NCBI GenBank assembly: GCA_003669585.1
Contig: QWOQ01000006.1
Coordinates: 218,460-282,459, forward strand
DNA length: 64,000 bases
Source of the DNA: Planctomycetota bacterium
GTDB taxonomy: Bacteria; Planctomycetota; Planctomycetia; Pirellulales; UBA1268
Direction: 5' to 3'
Shown: piece by piece, positions 43,967 to 55,100 of the stretch
How positions within the stretch are numbered: position 1 is the first letter of the stretch
Layout of the letters: each line of letters begins with the position of its first letter
Position numbers and translations under genes: made by a program
Notes under the pieces: generated by a model
Databases searched by the model: none
Told to the model about the DNA's origin: nothing
The model's input: the letters and a program-made list of their open reading frames with translations, nothing else

Positions 43967-46513
43967 TTATGCAAGTCTCATCAAACGACGAAGAATCCAC
44001 TCAAAACACAAAAGCCCGGTTCCGCAAGCGAGCAGAATTGAGTTGAGGCGTTCTTTAAAGGATGAATCTGGCGCCCCTGCTTCATACTCGCGTCGAGACC
44101 GATCAGGAATTTTGAGAGCCAAGGCAACAGAGTCGTCTCGATCCCAAACAACGCCATCAAGCATGGTGGATTCACCTCCGGTTGCCGCGGAGATCTGTTC
44201 AAGCAGCGATCGGTCGAGTTTTGGGCGCTCAAGTTCCCGGTCAGGCAACCGTGCCTGCACGCGTCTGGTAATTATTTCTCCCGAACCATCTCCCAAGGTC
44301 ACATCAATTCTCCAGGTGCCCTGAAGATTTGCAGCAAATCCTCCTAAGAGTATGCCGCTGCGAACAGGATCGATCGAAAGTGGCATGGGCGCTGTGGTGC
44401 CATCTGGAGAGACGACGCGGCACGTTGTGATCTTCGCCGCATCTCCTTCGGGCATCACAATGCGCACCACCACGTTGGAACCGACGACGTATCGATCGCG
44501 CTCGATCAAGACGCTTGCTCGCCTTGATCCGCGAAGAAGTCGGCCTTGCGAAACGTGTCGAAGAAGTTGCGTCGACAGGCGTTCGTACAACGTTTCATCC
44601 ACAGAGCGAAGCCGCCATGTTTCACCACTTCCCACATAGAAGACACTTCCTGATCCGTAAAACTGACCCGCACAATAAATTGGAAGAGTGTCGGGTGCGC
44701 CCGTTGCGCCGAGTCGCTTTGCACGTGCGTAAACGGTGGCACCGGGCTTTGCGCGGACAGCATCAAAACAGGAATAAACGCCAGGAAATTCACTCCAAAC
44801 CGTCTGGCTGGCAATAGCACTCGATGCAAGCCAGAGAAACTCAGCGTCCTGACCGTCGCGTGAAAACTCAAGCGGCATCGGTTCATCAAATCCAGCAGGT
44901 TCATCGACAACCAATTGGACTCTGCGACGCAGTTCAATTGGGTAGAGATTTCGTATTGAGGCCGTTGTTGGATCAGCGAGCCACGCATCCATAAAGACGT
45001 TTCCAGCCATGAGCAGGAGTCCTCCAGATTCCTTCTCAACCCACTGTGCAAGACGGGCCATGGCGGCGGGATCAAATTTTCGAAAGTCGGGATCGATAGC
45101 GACGATTGCGTCGTACTCGGAAATTTCTTTGGCAGTGGCAGGAAATTCTTGGAGAATGCGTCGAGCATCCTGAGATGCACCGCTGACGGCCGTCTGCAGC
45201 AGAACATCAACTGCGAAACTGTCATCGCGCATCAGCACATTTCGCATGAACTGATACTCGCGTCCAGGGCCACCGGCCAGCAAAAGTACCTGCGTAACCC
45301 GGTCGACCACTTCGATTTCGACAGCTTGCTGATTGTCGGACTCCGATCGATCCAATGGAGGCGGCACAACTCGCAAAGAGAGCATTCTGCGGCCCGGAGA
45401 GGGCATTCCGGGAACATCAAAACGCACAGAAGTGACCTGTCCATCAGCAGCAAGCGTGACAAAAGTCTGATCGATGACACGCTGAGTCCCACTGCCATCG
45501 TCGGATGGAACTTCAGAGAGTTCGACTTGCACTGAACTGCCCTCGAGTCCCTGTGCTTGAAGTTGTCCCGTGGCAGCAAAACGATCTCCCGGAAAAACAC
45601 GAGCTGGCACGAGCAGATCGGCAACTCGCACGTTGACAGGGAGTCGCTGCGAGCCGATTCCGAGAGGAAAAACTCGAACTCCCTGAGCAACAAGCGATGA
45701 AACGGTTGCACGTGGATCGATTCCAGCGTTATTGGCGCCGTCGGAGAGTACGACCACTGCGGCAAGCAGTCCTGGCGGTTCCTGATCAACCACCGTCTTC
45801 AAAGCTTCCCCAATTCGAGTCTCGCTTCCTCGTGGCATAATTCCATCCCGCCAGCGCGCAGTCTGCTGACGGGCGAATTCCGATTGTGAAAGCGACGAGT
45901 CGCCATTGTGTTCAGACAATTCGTCGCGATCCTTCAGGAAAGCGTCCGGAGATTGCTCACCGTTGTTGACGCCATCGGAAAGGGTGGATGCAAAGGAATC
46001 AATCGGAAAAACAGCAAGCGACTGGGCGTCAGCATCAAACCGCCATAACGAGACTTCGTGTGTCTTTGAGATTTCTTCGAGAAGTCCCCCCGATTCAAGA
46101 ACATTGATGGCATGTTCAGAACGGTTCATCCGGGAAGCAGGCAGCGAGACCGAATCGACATTCTCTGGAGGTTCATCCTCAATCGTCATGCTGGCGCTTG
46201 AGTCAACAAGCACGGCGACTCGTGATGGAAAGACCAGTTCGTGCTCGGTGGTTCGTTCGAAGTCAAGGTATGCAGCCACCAAGCACCCAAGGGCCGATCC
46301 TCGCAACAAAGCCAGACCAATTCCGGCACTACGCGAGAGTTCCACTGAGTCGCGTCGGTATATCCAGAAGACCAGTGCGAGTATCGCAACGACAGCAATG
46401 ACCACTGCAGGCAGTTCCCACCACTGCGAAAAAGTTTCGATCCGCGCGCTTGTAATACGCGATCGAACGACATCGGTTGCGGCGGACAGAAGTATTGGAA
46501 ATGGAGCCGGCAC
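43967..46513 (-). CDS. Membrane-anchored VWA-domain protein
   Basis: An 848-residue protein with two N-terminal membrane helices (VVIAVVAILALVFWIY; AGIGLALLRGSALGCLVAAY), a von Willebrand A domain with the MIDAS motif DSSASM, then Ig-like strands and a glutamine-amidotransferase-like segment (EYDAIVAIDPDFRKFD ... GGLLLMAGN), and a C-terminal helix near 825-845. VWA domains bind partner proteins through a metal, and in MoxR clusters are thought to be assembled by the ATPase. The start is GTG at 46513, three bases after the previous stop. Confidence 0.85.
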   Translation of the reverse strand: MPAPFPILLSAATDVVRSRITSARIETFSQWWELPAVVIAVVAILALVFWIYRRDSVELSRSAGIGLALLRGSALGCLVAAYLDFERTTEHELVFPSRVAVLVDSSASMTIEDEPPENVDSVSLPASRMNRSEHAINVLESGGLLEEISKTHEVSLWRFDADAQSLAVFPIDSFASTLSDGVNNGEQSPDAFLKDRDELSEHNGDSSLSQSEFARQQTARWRDGIMPRGSETRIGEALKTVVDQEPPGLLAAVVVLSDGANNAGIDPRATVSSLVAQGVRVFPLGIGSQRLPVNVRVADLLVPARVFPGDRFAATGQLQAQGLEGSSVQVELSEVPSDDGSGTQRVIDQTFVTLAADGQVTSVRFDVPGMPSPGRRMLSLRVVPPPLDRSESDNQQAVEIEVVDRVTQVLLLAGGPGREYQFMRNVLMRDDSFAVDVLLQTAVSGASQDARRILQEFPATAKEISEYDAIVAIDPDFRKFDPAAMARLAQWVEKESGGLLLMAGNVFMDAWLADPTTASIRNLYPIELRRRVQLVVDEPAGFDEPMPLEFSRDGQDAEFLWLASSAIASQTVWSEFPGVYSCFDAVRAKPGATVYARAKRLGATGAPDTLPIYCAGQFYGSGSVFYVGSGETWRLRSVDETLYERLSTQLLRHVSQGRLLRGSRRASVLIERDRYVVGSNVVVRIVMPEGDAAKITTCRVVSPDGTTAPMPLSIDPVRSGILLGGFAANLQGTWRIDVTLGDGSGEIITRRVQARLPDRELERPKLDRSLLEQISAATGGESTMLDGVVWDRDDSVALALKIPDRSRREYEAGAPDSSFKERLNSILLACGTGLLCFEWILRRLMRLA

Positions 46514-46516
46514 AAT

Positions 46517-48769
46517 TCACCCGATTCGGTTCGATCGTGAAAGAGAGTGGTAACTGCAAAGGTATGCGACGAATTGTTCGAGCAGCAGCACGACAATCAG
46601 TCCATATAAAAACGGAGTGACGAGCGAGATTCCTGCAAAACTTTCCGAGTCAGGACGTAACTCGGCAGCTTTTTCAAGCGTGAACTTCACGCCGGAGAGC
46701 GTGCGATCGAGTCGCTCCCGACCGATTCGTTCGATATCTCCCTCCTCGGGAACGACGTTTACAGAAAAAAGTTTTTCGGCTTCGCTTCCATCGGTTCGCT
46801 GCCAGCGTGCCGCATACGGCCCAGCGATTGTCGCAGCTTCTAGTTCGGCGGTCATGGATCCAGCGGCGTCGATTGTTCCAGCAACTCGCAGAACTGCACC
46901 GTCAGGAGGAAGTAAAAAATCGACTTCGGATTCATCAGTTCCAGGAATCAGTTTGACTTCAAGCCGATCGCCCACCTCAAGGGATAATGCTTTGCGTGAG
47001 ACGTGCGCCAGATGACTTTCCAGTTCAAGCATGACGACGACCCAGCTGGGGTTTCCTCGAGCCCAATTATTCCACGTGGGTGACGCAGTCGAAAGAAATG
47101 CAACGACGAGACCTTCGCCGTAGGGTCGTTCTACTGCAAGCGGAGCGCCTCCTCGCAGTTCAAGGAGACGACGAAGTCCTGAACCAGTCGGAGCGATGTA
47201 TCCTCGCTCAACCGCCATGTACCGATTGATCGATACGCCACCGAGCAAAGGATTACGCTGGCCAGAAAGAACTGCAACAACCGGGTGATCTTGCACGATC
47301 ACGTCAGGGCTCTTCTCAACGGAATCGACAAGCATATCGACGGGACCTGCCAGCGGCACGGGAAAGAGTCCGTCTCCATTGCGATAGAGCAGTTGATTGA
47401 TCGTGGTGGCATTCGATCGTGGCCCAAGAAAAAAAACAACTCCGCCACCACTCCGCGCATAGCGTTCAATCGCAGCCACTTCCGCTTCATCCAAGCGTTC
47501 AACGTCCATGAGCCAGATAGCGTCAAAGGTCTTGAGATCGAGTTCGCCAAGGGCACGCGGTGGCTCAATTCGCGGACGTAATCCGGTTGCTACGCCGGAG
47601 CCAGGCGCGAGTGCTGCAGCAACAAAAAAAGCATCTCCGGTGCGCGATCCCCCGTTTGGATCGCCATCAATCAAGAGCACATCAACGTAGTCAGCAATAT
47701 CGATTACCGTGCTGCGTGTGTTGTCGACAGCGACTGCATCGTTCTCGAGTCGTGCAGAAATAAGGTGGCTTCCGCTTGTGGAGAATATCGACTCCAGTCG
47801 CTGAGAGGAGATCCCTCTCGCGGGAATCTCTTCCAATCGAACACTTGGGCGAGCGGCGCCATCCTCCTTGAAATCAATCGAGACATTGCGAACGGGACGA
47901 TCAGAACTATTTCGAACGGTCACTTCCAGTGGCACGAGCACTCCCTTGGCCGAAACACCGCCGACGACATCGAGTCTTTCGATGGTGAGATTTCCATGGT
48001 CTCCTTGTGCGCAGTCGACCAGACGAAGATCGACGCCTTGATCGCTGAGCTGCCGCAGTGCAGCAGCAGTTTCATCAGCCACTTTCCAGTCTTTGGAGCG
48101 GAAGTCGGTGATCAGCCAGAGAACGTTTGAGGTGCCTGATCCAAAGCCAATCATTTCTGTTGCAGCAAGAATTGCCTCTCGAGGCGTAGCGGCCGACTGC
48201 GACACGACAAGTGATTTGATCTCATTGCGAATCGCTTGAACGCTTTGAGGACTGACCATCTGACGCGTAACATCCCAGCGAGTGGTTTCTTTTCTTTCGA
48301 GATCTTCTGGCGTGGCTGAATCCGTGGAAGAAATAGTTGAAAATCGGCCAACAAGAAGTTCGTGCGAGTGACGACTCGAAACAAGTTCTTCAAGAATGCG
48401 TTCGATGACGCCCCGTCCTCGATCGAACGCTGTTGATTCGCCTACGCGATCGCTCATGGAATAGCTGTCATCGAGAAGCACAATGTGGGCGGTGCGTGAA
48501 CCGCCGAGAAAGGCTCCGACGGCGCTGCGCCATCTTGGTTGCGCAAAGAGGAGCGCAATTCCCACAATCGCAGCCACACGCAAAAGCAGAAGCAGCAACT
48601 GACGCAGAAGCACGCGTGTGCGGTATTTTTTCTGACTGGCAATCAAAAATTCCATAGCCGCCCATGGCACCTTGCGATGTCGAAGGAGATTGATGAGGTG
48701 AATAATCACTGGCGCGAGAGCGAGGGGCAGTCCCCACCACAGCAACGGAAGAAAATCGAATGATGGCAT
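46517..48769 (-). CDS. BatA-type membrane protein with VWA domain
   Basis: A 750-residue protein with the N-terminal BatA signature (FLPLLWWGLPLALAPVIIHLINLLRHRKVPWAA) with two helices, followed by a VWA domain whose MIDAS reads DDSYSM, an Ig-like region and a GATase-like segment (FDAIWLMDVERLDEAEV). A helix near the C-terminus (LVTPFLYGLIVVLLLEQFVAYL) anchors the end. BatA proteins of other bacteria act with MoxR in envelope stress and aerotolerance. The ATG at 48769 starts the BatA motif and is 28 bases after the DUF58 gene. Confidence 0.9.
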   Translation of the reverse strand: MPSFDFLPLLWWGLPLALAPVIIHLINLLRHRKVPWAAMEFLIASQKKYRTRVLLRQLLLLLLRVAAIVGIALLFAQPRWRSAVGAFLGGSRTAHIVLLDDSYSMSDRVGESTAFDRGRGVIERILEELVSSRHSHELLVGRFSTISSTDSATPEDLERKETTRWDVTRQMVSPQSVQAIRNEIKSLVVSQSAATPREAILAATEMIGFGSGTSNVLWLITDFRSKDWKVADETAAALRQLSDQGVDLRLVDCAQGDHGNLTIERLDVVGGVSAKGVLVPLEVTVRNSSDRPVRNVSIDFKEDGAARPSVRLEEIPARGISSQRLESIFSTSGSHLISARLENDAVAVDNTRSTVIDIADYVDVLLIDGDPNGGSRTGDAFFVAAALAPGSGVATGLRPRIEPPRALGELDLKTFDAIWLMDVERLDEAEVAAIERYARSGGGVVFFLGPRSNATTINQLLYRNGDGLFPVPLAGPVDMLVDSVEKSPDVIVQDHPVVAVLSGQRNPLLGGVSINRYMAVERGYIAPTGSGLRRLLELRGGAPLAVERPYGEGLVVAFLSTASPTWNNWARGNPSWVVVMLELESHLAHVSRKALSLEVGDRLEVKLIPGTDESEVDFLLPPDGAVLRVAGTIDAAGSMTAELEAATIAGPYAARWQRTDGSEAEKLFSVNVVPEEGDIERIGRERLDRTLSGVKFTLEKAAELRPDSESFAGISLVTPFLYGLIVVLLLEQFVAYLCSYHSLSRSNRIG

Positions 48770-48797
48770 GGATACGGTCGGCGAGTTGGGGTGCTAA

Positions 48798-49694
48798 TTA
48801 CATGGCAAGGAGAGAACGGCGAGAGAGAAACTTGACGAGCGCTGCGTCGACTCCCTCGCCAGTACGCACGAGCGAATAGTCACACTTTGACGATGCGCAG
48901 CGTCGGCGCACCGTGGAGAGAAAGTCCTCAACGGCCTCGAGATAGCCCTTCCTCAGTGCCCTGGGATTGCAGGCAAGATGCTCGGGGATTTCAAGTCCCT
49001 CGAATCGTGTAGGGCCTTCAAATGGAAATTCAAGTTCGTCTTCATCCATGACATGCAGAAGCACCAATTCATGGCCGCGTTGTCGAAGGAAACGCATGCC
49101 GCGAAAAACCCCCTCTCGATCACCGAGCAGGTCCGACAGGATCACCACCATGCCCCGTTTGGGTAATGTTTCAGAAAGCCCACGAAGTACCGGAGCAAAG
49201 TCTGTGGTGCGACGACCGCGAGGCGTTTCGAGTACTTCGACAACACTTGTGAGTTGCGAACGGCTCATACGAGATGGCGTACTTGCACGAACGCGATCAT
49301 CGAAGAGCACGCAGCCCACGGCATCCTGATGAGAAATCGCAAGCCAGGCCAGACTGGCAGCAAGCGTTGCTGCGTAGTCAAATTTTGTAAATAGTCCGCG
49401 TCCATATTCCATGCTTGCCGAGGCATCAACCACCAACGTCAGGCGAAGGTTGGTCTCCTCTTCAAATTCCTTTACGTAGAGACGATCCTGTCGGCCCCAT
49501 ACCTTCCAGTCAACTCGTCTGAGATCGTCCCCCCGCACGTATTCCCGGTGCTGGAGAAATTCCACGCTCTGCCCTTTGAATGGGCTTTTATGCAGTCCGG
49601 CCAGCACGCCCTCAACAACAGTGCGGGCGCGGAGTTCCATCCGTGCAATTCGGCGAATCGCCTCAGGATGCAAATATTTTTTGGAAGCGGGCAT
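48798..49694 (-). CDS. DUF58 protein with VWA-like MIDAS
   Basis: A 298-residue protein of the DUF58 family, nearly always next to a MoxR gene. The typical N-terminus is seen ([20 protein letters not shown]), then [28 protein letters not shown], and a VWA-like strand with the [14 protein letters not shown] chose the ATG at 49694 because it keeps the family N-terminus; it overlaps the MoxR gene by 32 bases. An ATG at 49640 would cut into the domain. It likely binds MoxR and links it to the membrane VWA proteins. Confidence 0.92.
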   Translation of the reverse strand: MPASKKYLHPEAIRRIARMELRARTVVEGVLAGLHKSPFKGQSVEFLQHREYVRGDDLRRVDWKVWGRQDRLYVKEFEEETNLRLTLVVDASASMEYGRGLFTKFDYAATLAASLAWLAISHQDAVGCVLFDDRVRASTPSRMSRSQLTSVVEVLETPRGRRTTDFAPVLRGLSETLPKRGMVVILSDLLGDREGVFRGMRFLRQRGHELVLLHVMDEDELEFPFEGPTRFEGLEIPEHLACNPRALRKGYLEAVEDFLSTVRRRCASSKCDYSLVRTGEGVDAALVKFLSRRSLLAM

Positions 49695-50712
49695 CGCGAG
49701 AAAGTTCATCTTCCTTGCTGGGTGTTTGTTCAATGATCTGCGAGACAATTCGATCGGGAGTAATCCCTTCACTCTCGGCGGCAAAATTGACGACAATTCG
49801 ATGTCGCAATACTGGTGCGGCGAGCGACGCAATATCCTCAACTGAAACGTGACTTCGTCCTTGAAGCAGCGCCCGGGCTTTTGCTCCAACAATAAGAAAT
49901 TGAACTGCCCTCGGGCCGGCACCCCAAGCGAGCTGATCGGAAACGAATTCTGGTACTCCACGCTGACCGGAGCGGGTCTGACGGACAATCGCAAGTGCAT
50001 AACGAACCAAATGATCGCTGACTGGAACCTCTCTCACGTTCTTCTGCAGAGCAATGATGTCGGCAGCGTTCAGTACCGCAGAAGCTTCTTGCGGTGAGGT
50101 ACCGGTGGTTCGGCGTGCAATTTCAAACTCTTCAAGAAAGCTCGGATACTGTACGAAAACCTTGAACATGAATCGATCTTGCTGAGCTTCGGGAAGCGGG
50201 TAAGTGCCCTCTTGTTCAATTGGATTCTGGGTGGCCAGCACAAAGAAGGGATCGACCAACGCATGTCGGACTCGTCCTACGCTGACCTGTCTTTCTTGCA
50301 TTGCTTCAAGGAGAGCCGATTGCGTTTTTGGCGGAGTCCGATTGATTTCATCAGCGAGCACGACGTTTGCAAAAAGCGGTCCTTGGAGAAACTGAAGTTC
50401 GCGGATTCCACTAGCGCGATTTTCCTGAAGTACTTCGGTGCCCGTGATGTCTGCTGGCATGAGGTCGGGAGTGAATTGAATTCGACTAAAAGACAAGTCG
50501 AGACTTTTCGCCAAAGTGCTGATCATGAGCGTTTTTGCCAGTCCGGGAACGCCCTCAAGCAAACAGTGACCTTGACTAAAAAGACAGATGAGAAGTTCTT
50601 CAACGACTTGGCTTTGTCCCACGATGACTCGGGAGAGCTGTTCTTCAATGCGATGTCGTGCTTCAAGCAACTTGCCAATCATCGATGAATCAAGGTTCGT
50701 AGAGGACGCCAT
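49663..50712 (-). CDS. MoxR-family AAA+ ATPase
   Basis: A 349-residue AAA+ ATPase with Walker A GVPGLAKT, Walker [21 protein letters not shown], and the sensor segment [22 protein letters not shown] typical of the MRP branch of MoxR. It acts as a chaperone-like motor that assembles or activates VWA-domain proteins, a role known from methanol dehydrogenase and from stress operons. The ATG at 50712 follows GGAG by eight bases; a frame start at 50748 is weaker. It is followed by DUF58, BatA and VWA genes. Confidence 0.96.
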   Translation of the reverse strand: MASSTNLDSSMIGKLLEARHRIEEQLSRVIVGQSQVVEELLICLFSQGHCLLEGVPGLAKTLMISTLAKSLDLSFSRIQFTPDLMPADITGTEVLQENRASGIRELQFLQGPLFANVVLADEINRTPPKTQSALLEAMQERQVSVGRVRHALVDPFFVLATQNPIEQEGTYPLPEAQQDRFMFKVFVQYPSFLEEFEIARRTTGTSPQEASAVLNAADIIALQKNVREVPVSDHLVRYALAIVRQTRSGQRGVPEFVSDQLAWGAGPRAVQFLIVGAKARALLQGRSHVSVEDIASLAAPVLRHRIVVNFAAESEGITPDRIVSQIIEQTPSKEDELSRDARFQKIFAS

Positions 50713-50805
50713 TTCGAACTCCGGAGGGTCAAGAAACAGAAAAGTCAAAAGTTTTCATACTTGGCAACAAAAAAATGCTCATGGATCACTCGCTGATGGC
50801 AGGAG

Positions 50806-51888
50806 TCATCTCTGATAGATGGGAAGCGTTCCTTTTTCGAGTTGCAGGATCGTAAGGTTCGTTGCGGTGGTGTACACAGGACCGATGTAGCCCTGCGACC
50901 AAAACGTGCCATCTCGATCCTGCTGCGACTCACCGATCAAGCGTTTTTCAATCTGATCACGGTAGCCGATCCATTTTTTATTTCCCTCACGGTACATCAC
51001 CTGTGCGTAATAAAAGTGCGCATAGTGCCAGTGGCCAAAGCCATTGTTGTTGATGTTGCCGAGATGTTTTTCTGCGTAGTCAAGCATTCGTGGAACATGC
51101 GTGTCGTCATATTCGCCAGCATTGAAAAGACAGGCAATGGCTGCCGCAGAAATGGCTGGACGCCCCCCACCACCTTTCGAGCTGTACTGCACTCCACCAT
51201 CGGGCATCGTGCACTTATGAATGTAGCCGATGGCTTTGTCGATAATTTCCTTCGGAACTGCAATGCCGGCGTTGCGGCAACTACGAAGCCCTTGCACCTG
51301 AGTAATGGTGGTGGAGCCTTCGTCAAAATTATTTCCATCCTTCGCGCTCACATATCCCCAACCTCCGTCAACAGTCTGTGCTCGACCAGAAAATTCCACC
51401 GCCTTCTCCAAGACCCGTACCAGTTCGTCGCGACGTCTTTCGTCCTCTTCCTCGCCGAGAACCTGCGATAAAAAAAGCATCGAAAAACCATGCCCGTACG
51501 TGTAACGATCATCTGTTTTTGGATCGCCAATGAGTCCGTTGGCTCTCGAACGACTCACGAGATAGTCAACGGCTAAACGAATCGGTTCGGCATATCGACC
51601 CTGCGTGGTTGTGGATCCTTCCATGAGCATCGAGGTGCCCGCAAGCGAAGTCATCGCAGTCGGATAACGACCTTCGTTGGCCGACCAGCTTCCCCTTCGG
51701 GATTGTTTTCGAGAGAGCCAGTCGAGCCCCTTCGTGATCACGACGAGAGTTCGATCAGGCTGCGAATCGATAGCCATTGCCATCGGTGTGCCGATACAAA
51801 AAAACACTGCGATGCCCAGAAGAAAAAATGTCCCCACGCGTAGACGAGTCAGCATCACAAGCAGAAAGAGTGAACGAACAGAGTTCAT
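50806..51888 (-). CDS. Exported prenyltransferase/squalene-oxidase repeat protein
   Basis: A 360-residue protein with a signal peptide (GTFFLLGIAVFFCIGTPMAMA) and an alpha/alpha-barrel made of squalene-cyclase-type repeats (GGWGYVSAKDGNNF; DGGVQYSS; GTFWSQGYIGPVY). The DxDD cyclase motif is not seen, so it is unlikely to cyclise squalene; such exported proteins are common in planctomycetes and unassigned. The ATG at 51888 starts the signal peptide, although no strong ribosome-binding site is seen. It may open the long operon with MoxR, 93 bases downstream. Confidence 0.85.
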   Translation of the reverse strand: MNSVRSLFLLVMLTRLRVGTFFLLGIAVFFCIGTPMAMAIDSQPDRTLVVITKGLDWLSRKQSRRGSWSANEGRYPTAMTSLAGTSMLMEGSTTTQGRYAEPIRLAVDYLVSRSRANGLIGDPKTDDRYTYGHGFSMLFLSQVLGEEEDERRRDELVRVLEKAVEFSGRAQTVDGGWGYVSAKDGNNFDEGSTTITQVQGLRSCRNAGIAVPKEIIDKAIGYIHKCTMPDGGVQYSSKGGGGRPAISAAAIACLFNAGEYDDTHVPRMLDYAEKHLGNINNNGFGHWHYAHFYYAQVMYREGNKKWIGYRDQIEKRLIGESQQDRDGTFWSQGYIGPVYTTATNLTILQLEKGTLPIYQR

Positions 51889-52124
51889 CGTTGGCAGACT
51901 CGCTGGGGTGATACGGAGGACATCAGAAATCGTTATTTCCTTTGGAGACCGGCGTTCTCCAAAACGATTCGTTATAGAGACTAAGGACAAAACAAATAGA
52001 TCAGCGAAAGTCTACGGAAAATCTTCTAGAATTTCATGTGCGACATCTTTGATTGTTGAAAGAGATTTTCGCGAATTCCCAGAAAAGAGGTTTCATCATA
52101 CGAGTGTTCGAGTCCGCTTGACGA

Positions 52125-55100
52125 TCATTTTTGATCCGGAAAAGGTTCAAAAAAGAAATCAAATCGAAGTCCCATGGTGTCCTGAAGCCATCGGCCGATA
52201 TTCGAGGAGGGGTCGTTCTTTCCAGCCGCTGGAATCGATGCCTGATAGGGTGGCTGAGGAGCCATCGGCTGGCCTCGATAACGCAGAAGATAGCTTCGTC
52301 CCGCCAGTTCCAAAGCAATGGAATGATTTTCTGGATCACCTGTCATTGAGCAGTTGAAGAGCATTTGATGTTCAGCGGCGATCTTGTCCTCGAGAAACAC
52401 TTCATGCCCTGTTCGTTTATCGAGGCACAAAACCGACATTCGGGGTTTTTCGCCTCCAACCGATGGAATGATTTGCCGTGCGAAAAAAAGTAACGGCACA
52501 TCCGAGGGCTGCGAGAGCAACAGTCCGTGGCGCTGAATGGTTGCAGGAACCTGCCAGAGCGAACGACCCGTTGTCGCATCGATTGACCAAATCGAACCTG
52601 TGATCATTGGATTGGGTTCACCATGTCCGTGCCAAGGAAGATTTTGAATTTGTCCAGCTGCCGCCAGCATTTTTTGTTCTTCGGGCGTCTCTTGTCGGCC
52701 AACAATCACCAGAAGTCGATTCTCCCACGGCATCACATGAACCTGTTGAAGAGTCGATGGCATGCCGGGCAGTTGTATAGAAAAAATATTTTTCCCACGT
52801 ACAAGATCGAGCAGCGTGAACTGGCCTGTTGGTTCGAGTACAGAGAGTTTATGAGGACCGGCTGGAGTTACTCGGGATTCACCTGAAAACTCGCCAAGAG
52901 AGATTCGCTCAAGGGTGACTGGATCGAACAGCTCGATACCCGCTCGATCAGTGGGCCGTTTGTCACTGCCAGTAATGACAACCAAACGATGGCCAGAGGA
53001 GCCGAGTCGCTGATGAATTCGAGGAACATCGCACGTCCGAACAATTCGTCCATCAACCATCGAAAGCACAACGGCGCCGCGGCCACTTTTTGGGCAGACT
53101 GTGATAAAGGTGTCATCGCCAACAAGTTCTCCATCAACCGGCAATCGATGTCGTTCCCAGATAATTCGACCGGTACGAATGTCGCGTACTTCAAGCGTGC
53201 GATGAGAGAGCATCGGTACGCCGGCAATCGTTGCCTGTCCACCCTGCACCGTGGCAACCTGAGTGGCGTCAATGTCCGGTTCTACAATACGCATTCCCAG
53301 CGGCTGATGGTTACGACGAATACGCTGGCCAACACCGTTGGCGTTGAAGACGCCGAACATTTGATTTCGCAAAACGGCACTGCCGTCATCAGGACTGCGC
53401 CACAAAACCCGGTTTTTGCCTCCCGGTCTGTCAGCTAATTCAATTGCAGATGTCTGTAGGCCAGATCTCACGACCACGATCCTTCCCACCACACTGGCTT
53501 CCGCTGCGTGAGGCATGATCATCATGCCTCCCATGCTGTTTCGGTCATCGAGTCGAAGAGGAGCCCCGATTTGCCGGCCCATGCCATCGGTGGCAATCAA
53601 GGATTGTTGTTGAAGATCAAAGCCCATCTGCAGCGATGGCATAAACGGCCCACGATCACCATCGATCGGAATTGGAATCACTCGAAATCCATGATGCTGC
53701 TGAGCGTTGTCCTGAGGGCGGCGATTTTTTTGGGTTTGCTCGACTGCGCCCAGCGGCCATGCGGATGGAAGCATCTCCGTGGGAAATACTTTCGAAAGAC
53801 CCAGAAGATCCGATGCGCGAGATCGGCTGGCAGCATCGGTCGATGCGAGCATTGAGAGCAGAATGAGTTCTCGTCTCACCTCGGGATCAGCAGCGGGGTC
53901 AGACGCGAGAAAAGTATCTCCTGCATTGCCACGCTGCGTAAGGCGGGTCAACAGTTCATTGCGGGCCTGTTCAGCAAGTGGATGCGAAGCGAAGCAATCA
54001 AGAAACCACTCAAGCGATTCGGTTGTGGTTGATGCCAGTGCGGTTTCAAGCGATTCGGATGCAAAGCCGTTAATCGTTGTGAGAAGAGGCGATTCCGCTG
54101 ACTTGAGAAGATCGGCAAATCGACCCTGAAGCCAACGAGATTCTCGGCAGGAAGAGCGTCGCGTGGGCAGTTCGAAAACAAGGCTTTCTTCATCTTCTCG
54201 TGAGGTCGAGCGTCCAATCAGTTCGCGAGAGGCTTCCCAGGCAGAAGAAATATTTTTTGTTTTCAAAAATCCATCGACGGTGGTTCGAAGCATATCGCGA
54301 GCGACGCGACCGTCACCGGCGAGTTGAATGGCATCTCGCCACCGTTCGCTCGACGCGGCAAAATCGCGCTGCAATGCAAACTGGAACGCGTCGGCGAGCA
54401 TGTCACGAGTGACTCGTGAAGAATCGAGTTTGCCAGCGGACTCGAGCTGGAGAATTCCTTTTTGAATGTGGCCTGCGGAAAGAGAAAGTTGCCCCTGCCA
54501 TGTGGTCGCCCAGAGGTCGCGAGGCTCATCACGCTGTACAGTTTCAATTCGTTTTTGAAGCAAGGACTCTTGATAAAAAGCATCCAGCGAATCGACGCCC
54601 TGAGAAAGAATTTCTCCTCGGTAGGCGATCAAATTTCCAGGCACATGATTTCCCCGTGCCGGCGAGCGGCCGACGATAGTGCCAGTTTTCAAATCGATGT
54701 CGACGATTTCAGGCGTATCGAGCGGAACGAAAAGATGAGAGCCCGTGATGAATCCACGTCCGCTGGGCATCCCAGCGTCACCCCACGAAATCGGCTCTTT
54801 CCAGATGCTCTTGCCTTCCGCAAGCGAGACCGCTTCAACACTTCGACGACCAACAAGCACCACCATGTTTTCAACAATGCCTGCAACGTAGAGATTTTCC
54901 TTTCGAGGAAGTTTCCAAGAAAGTGTGCCCCTGCGAAGCGAGACGCAGTGAAGCTCATTCGATTCCGAAGGTGTGAGAACAGAATATCCGGACGAAAGAG
55001 TCGGCACCGAATCAATCCAACGATGCTCGGCTCCTGGAGGAACGACCTGACCGTTAAAAACCACAACGTTCTGCGGCCTTCGCCCACCTATGCCAATACC

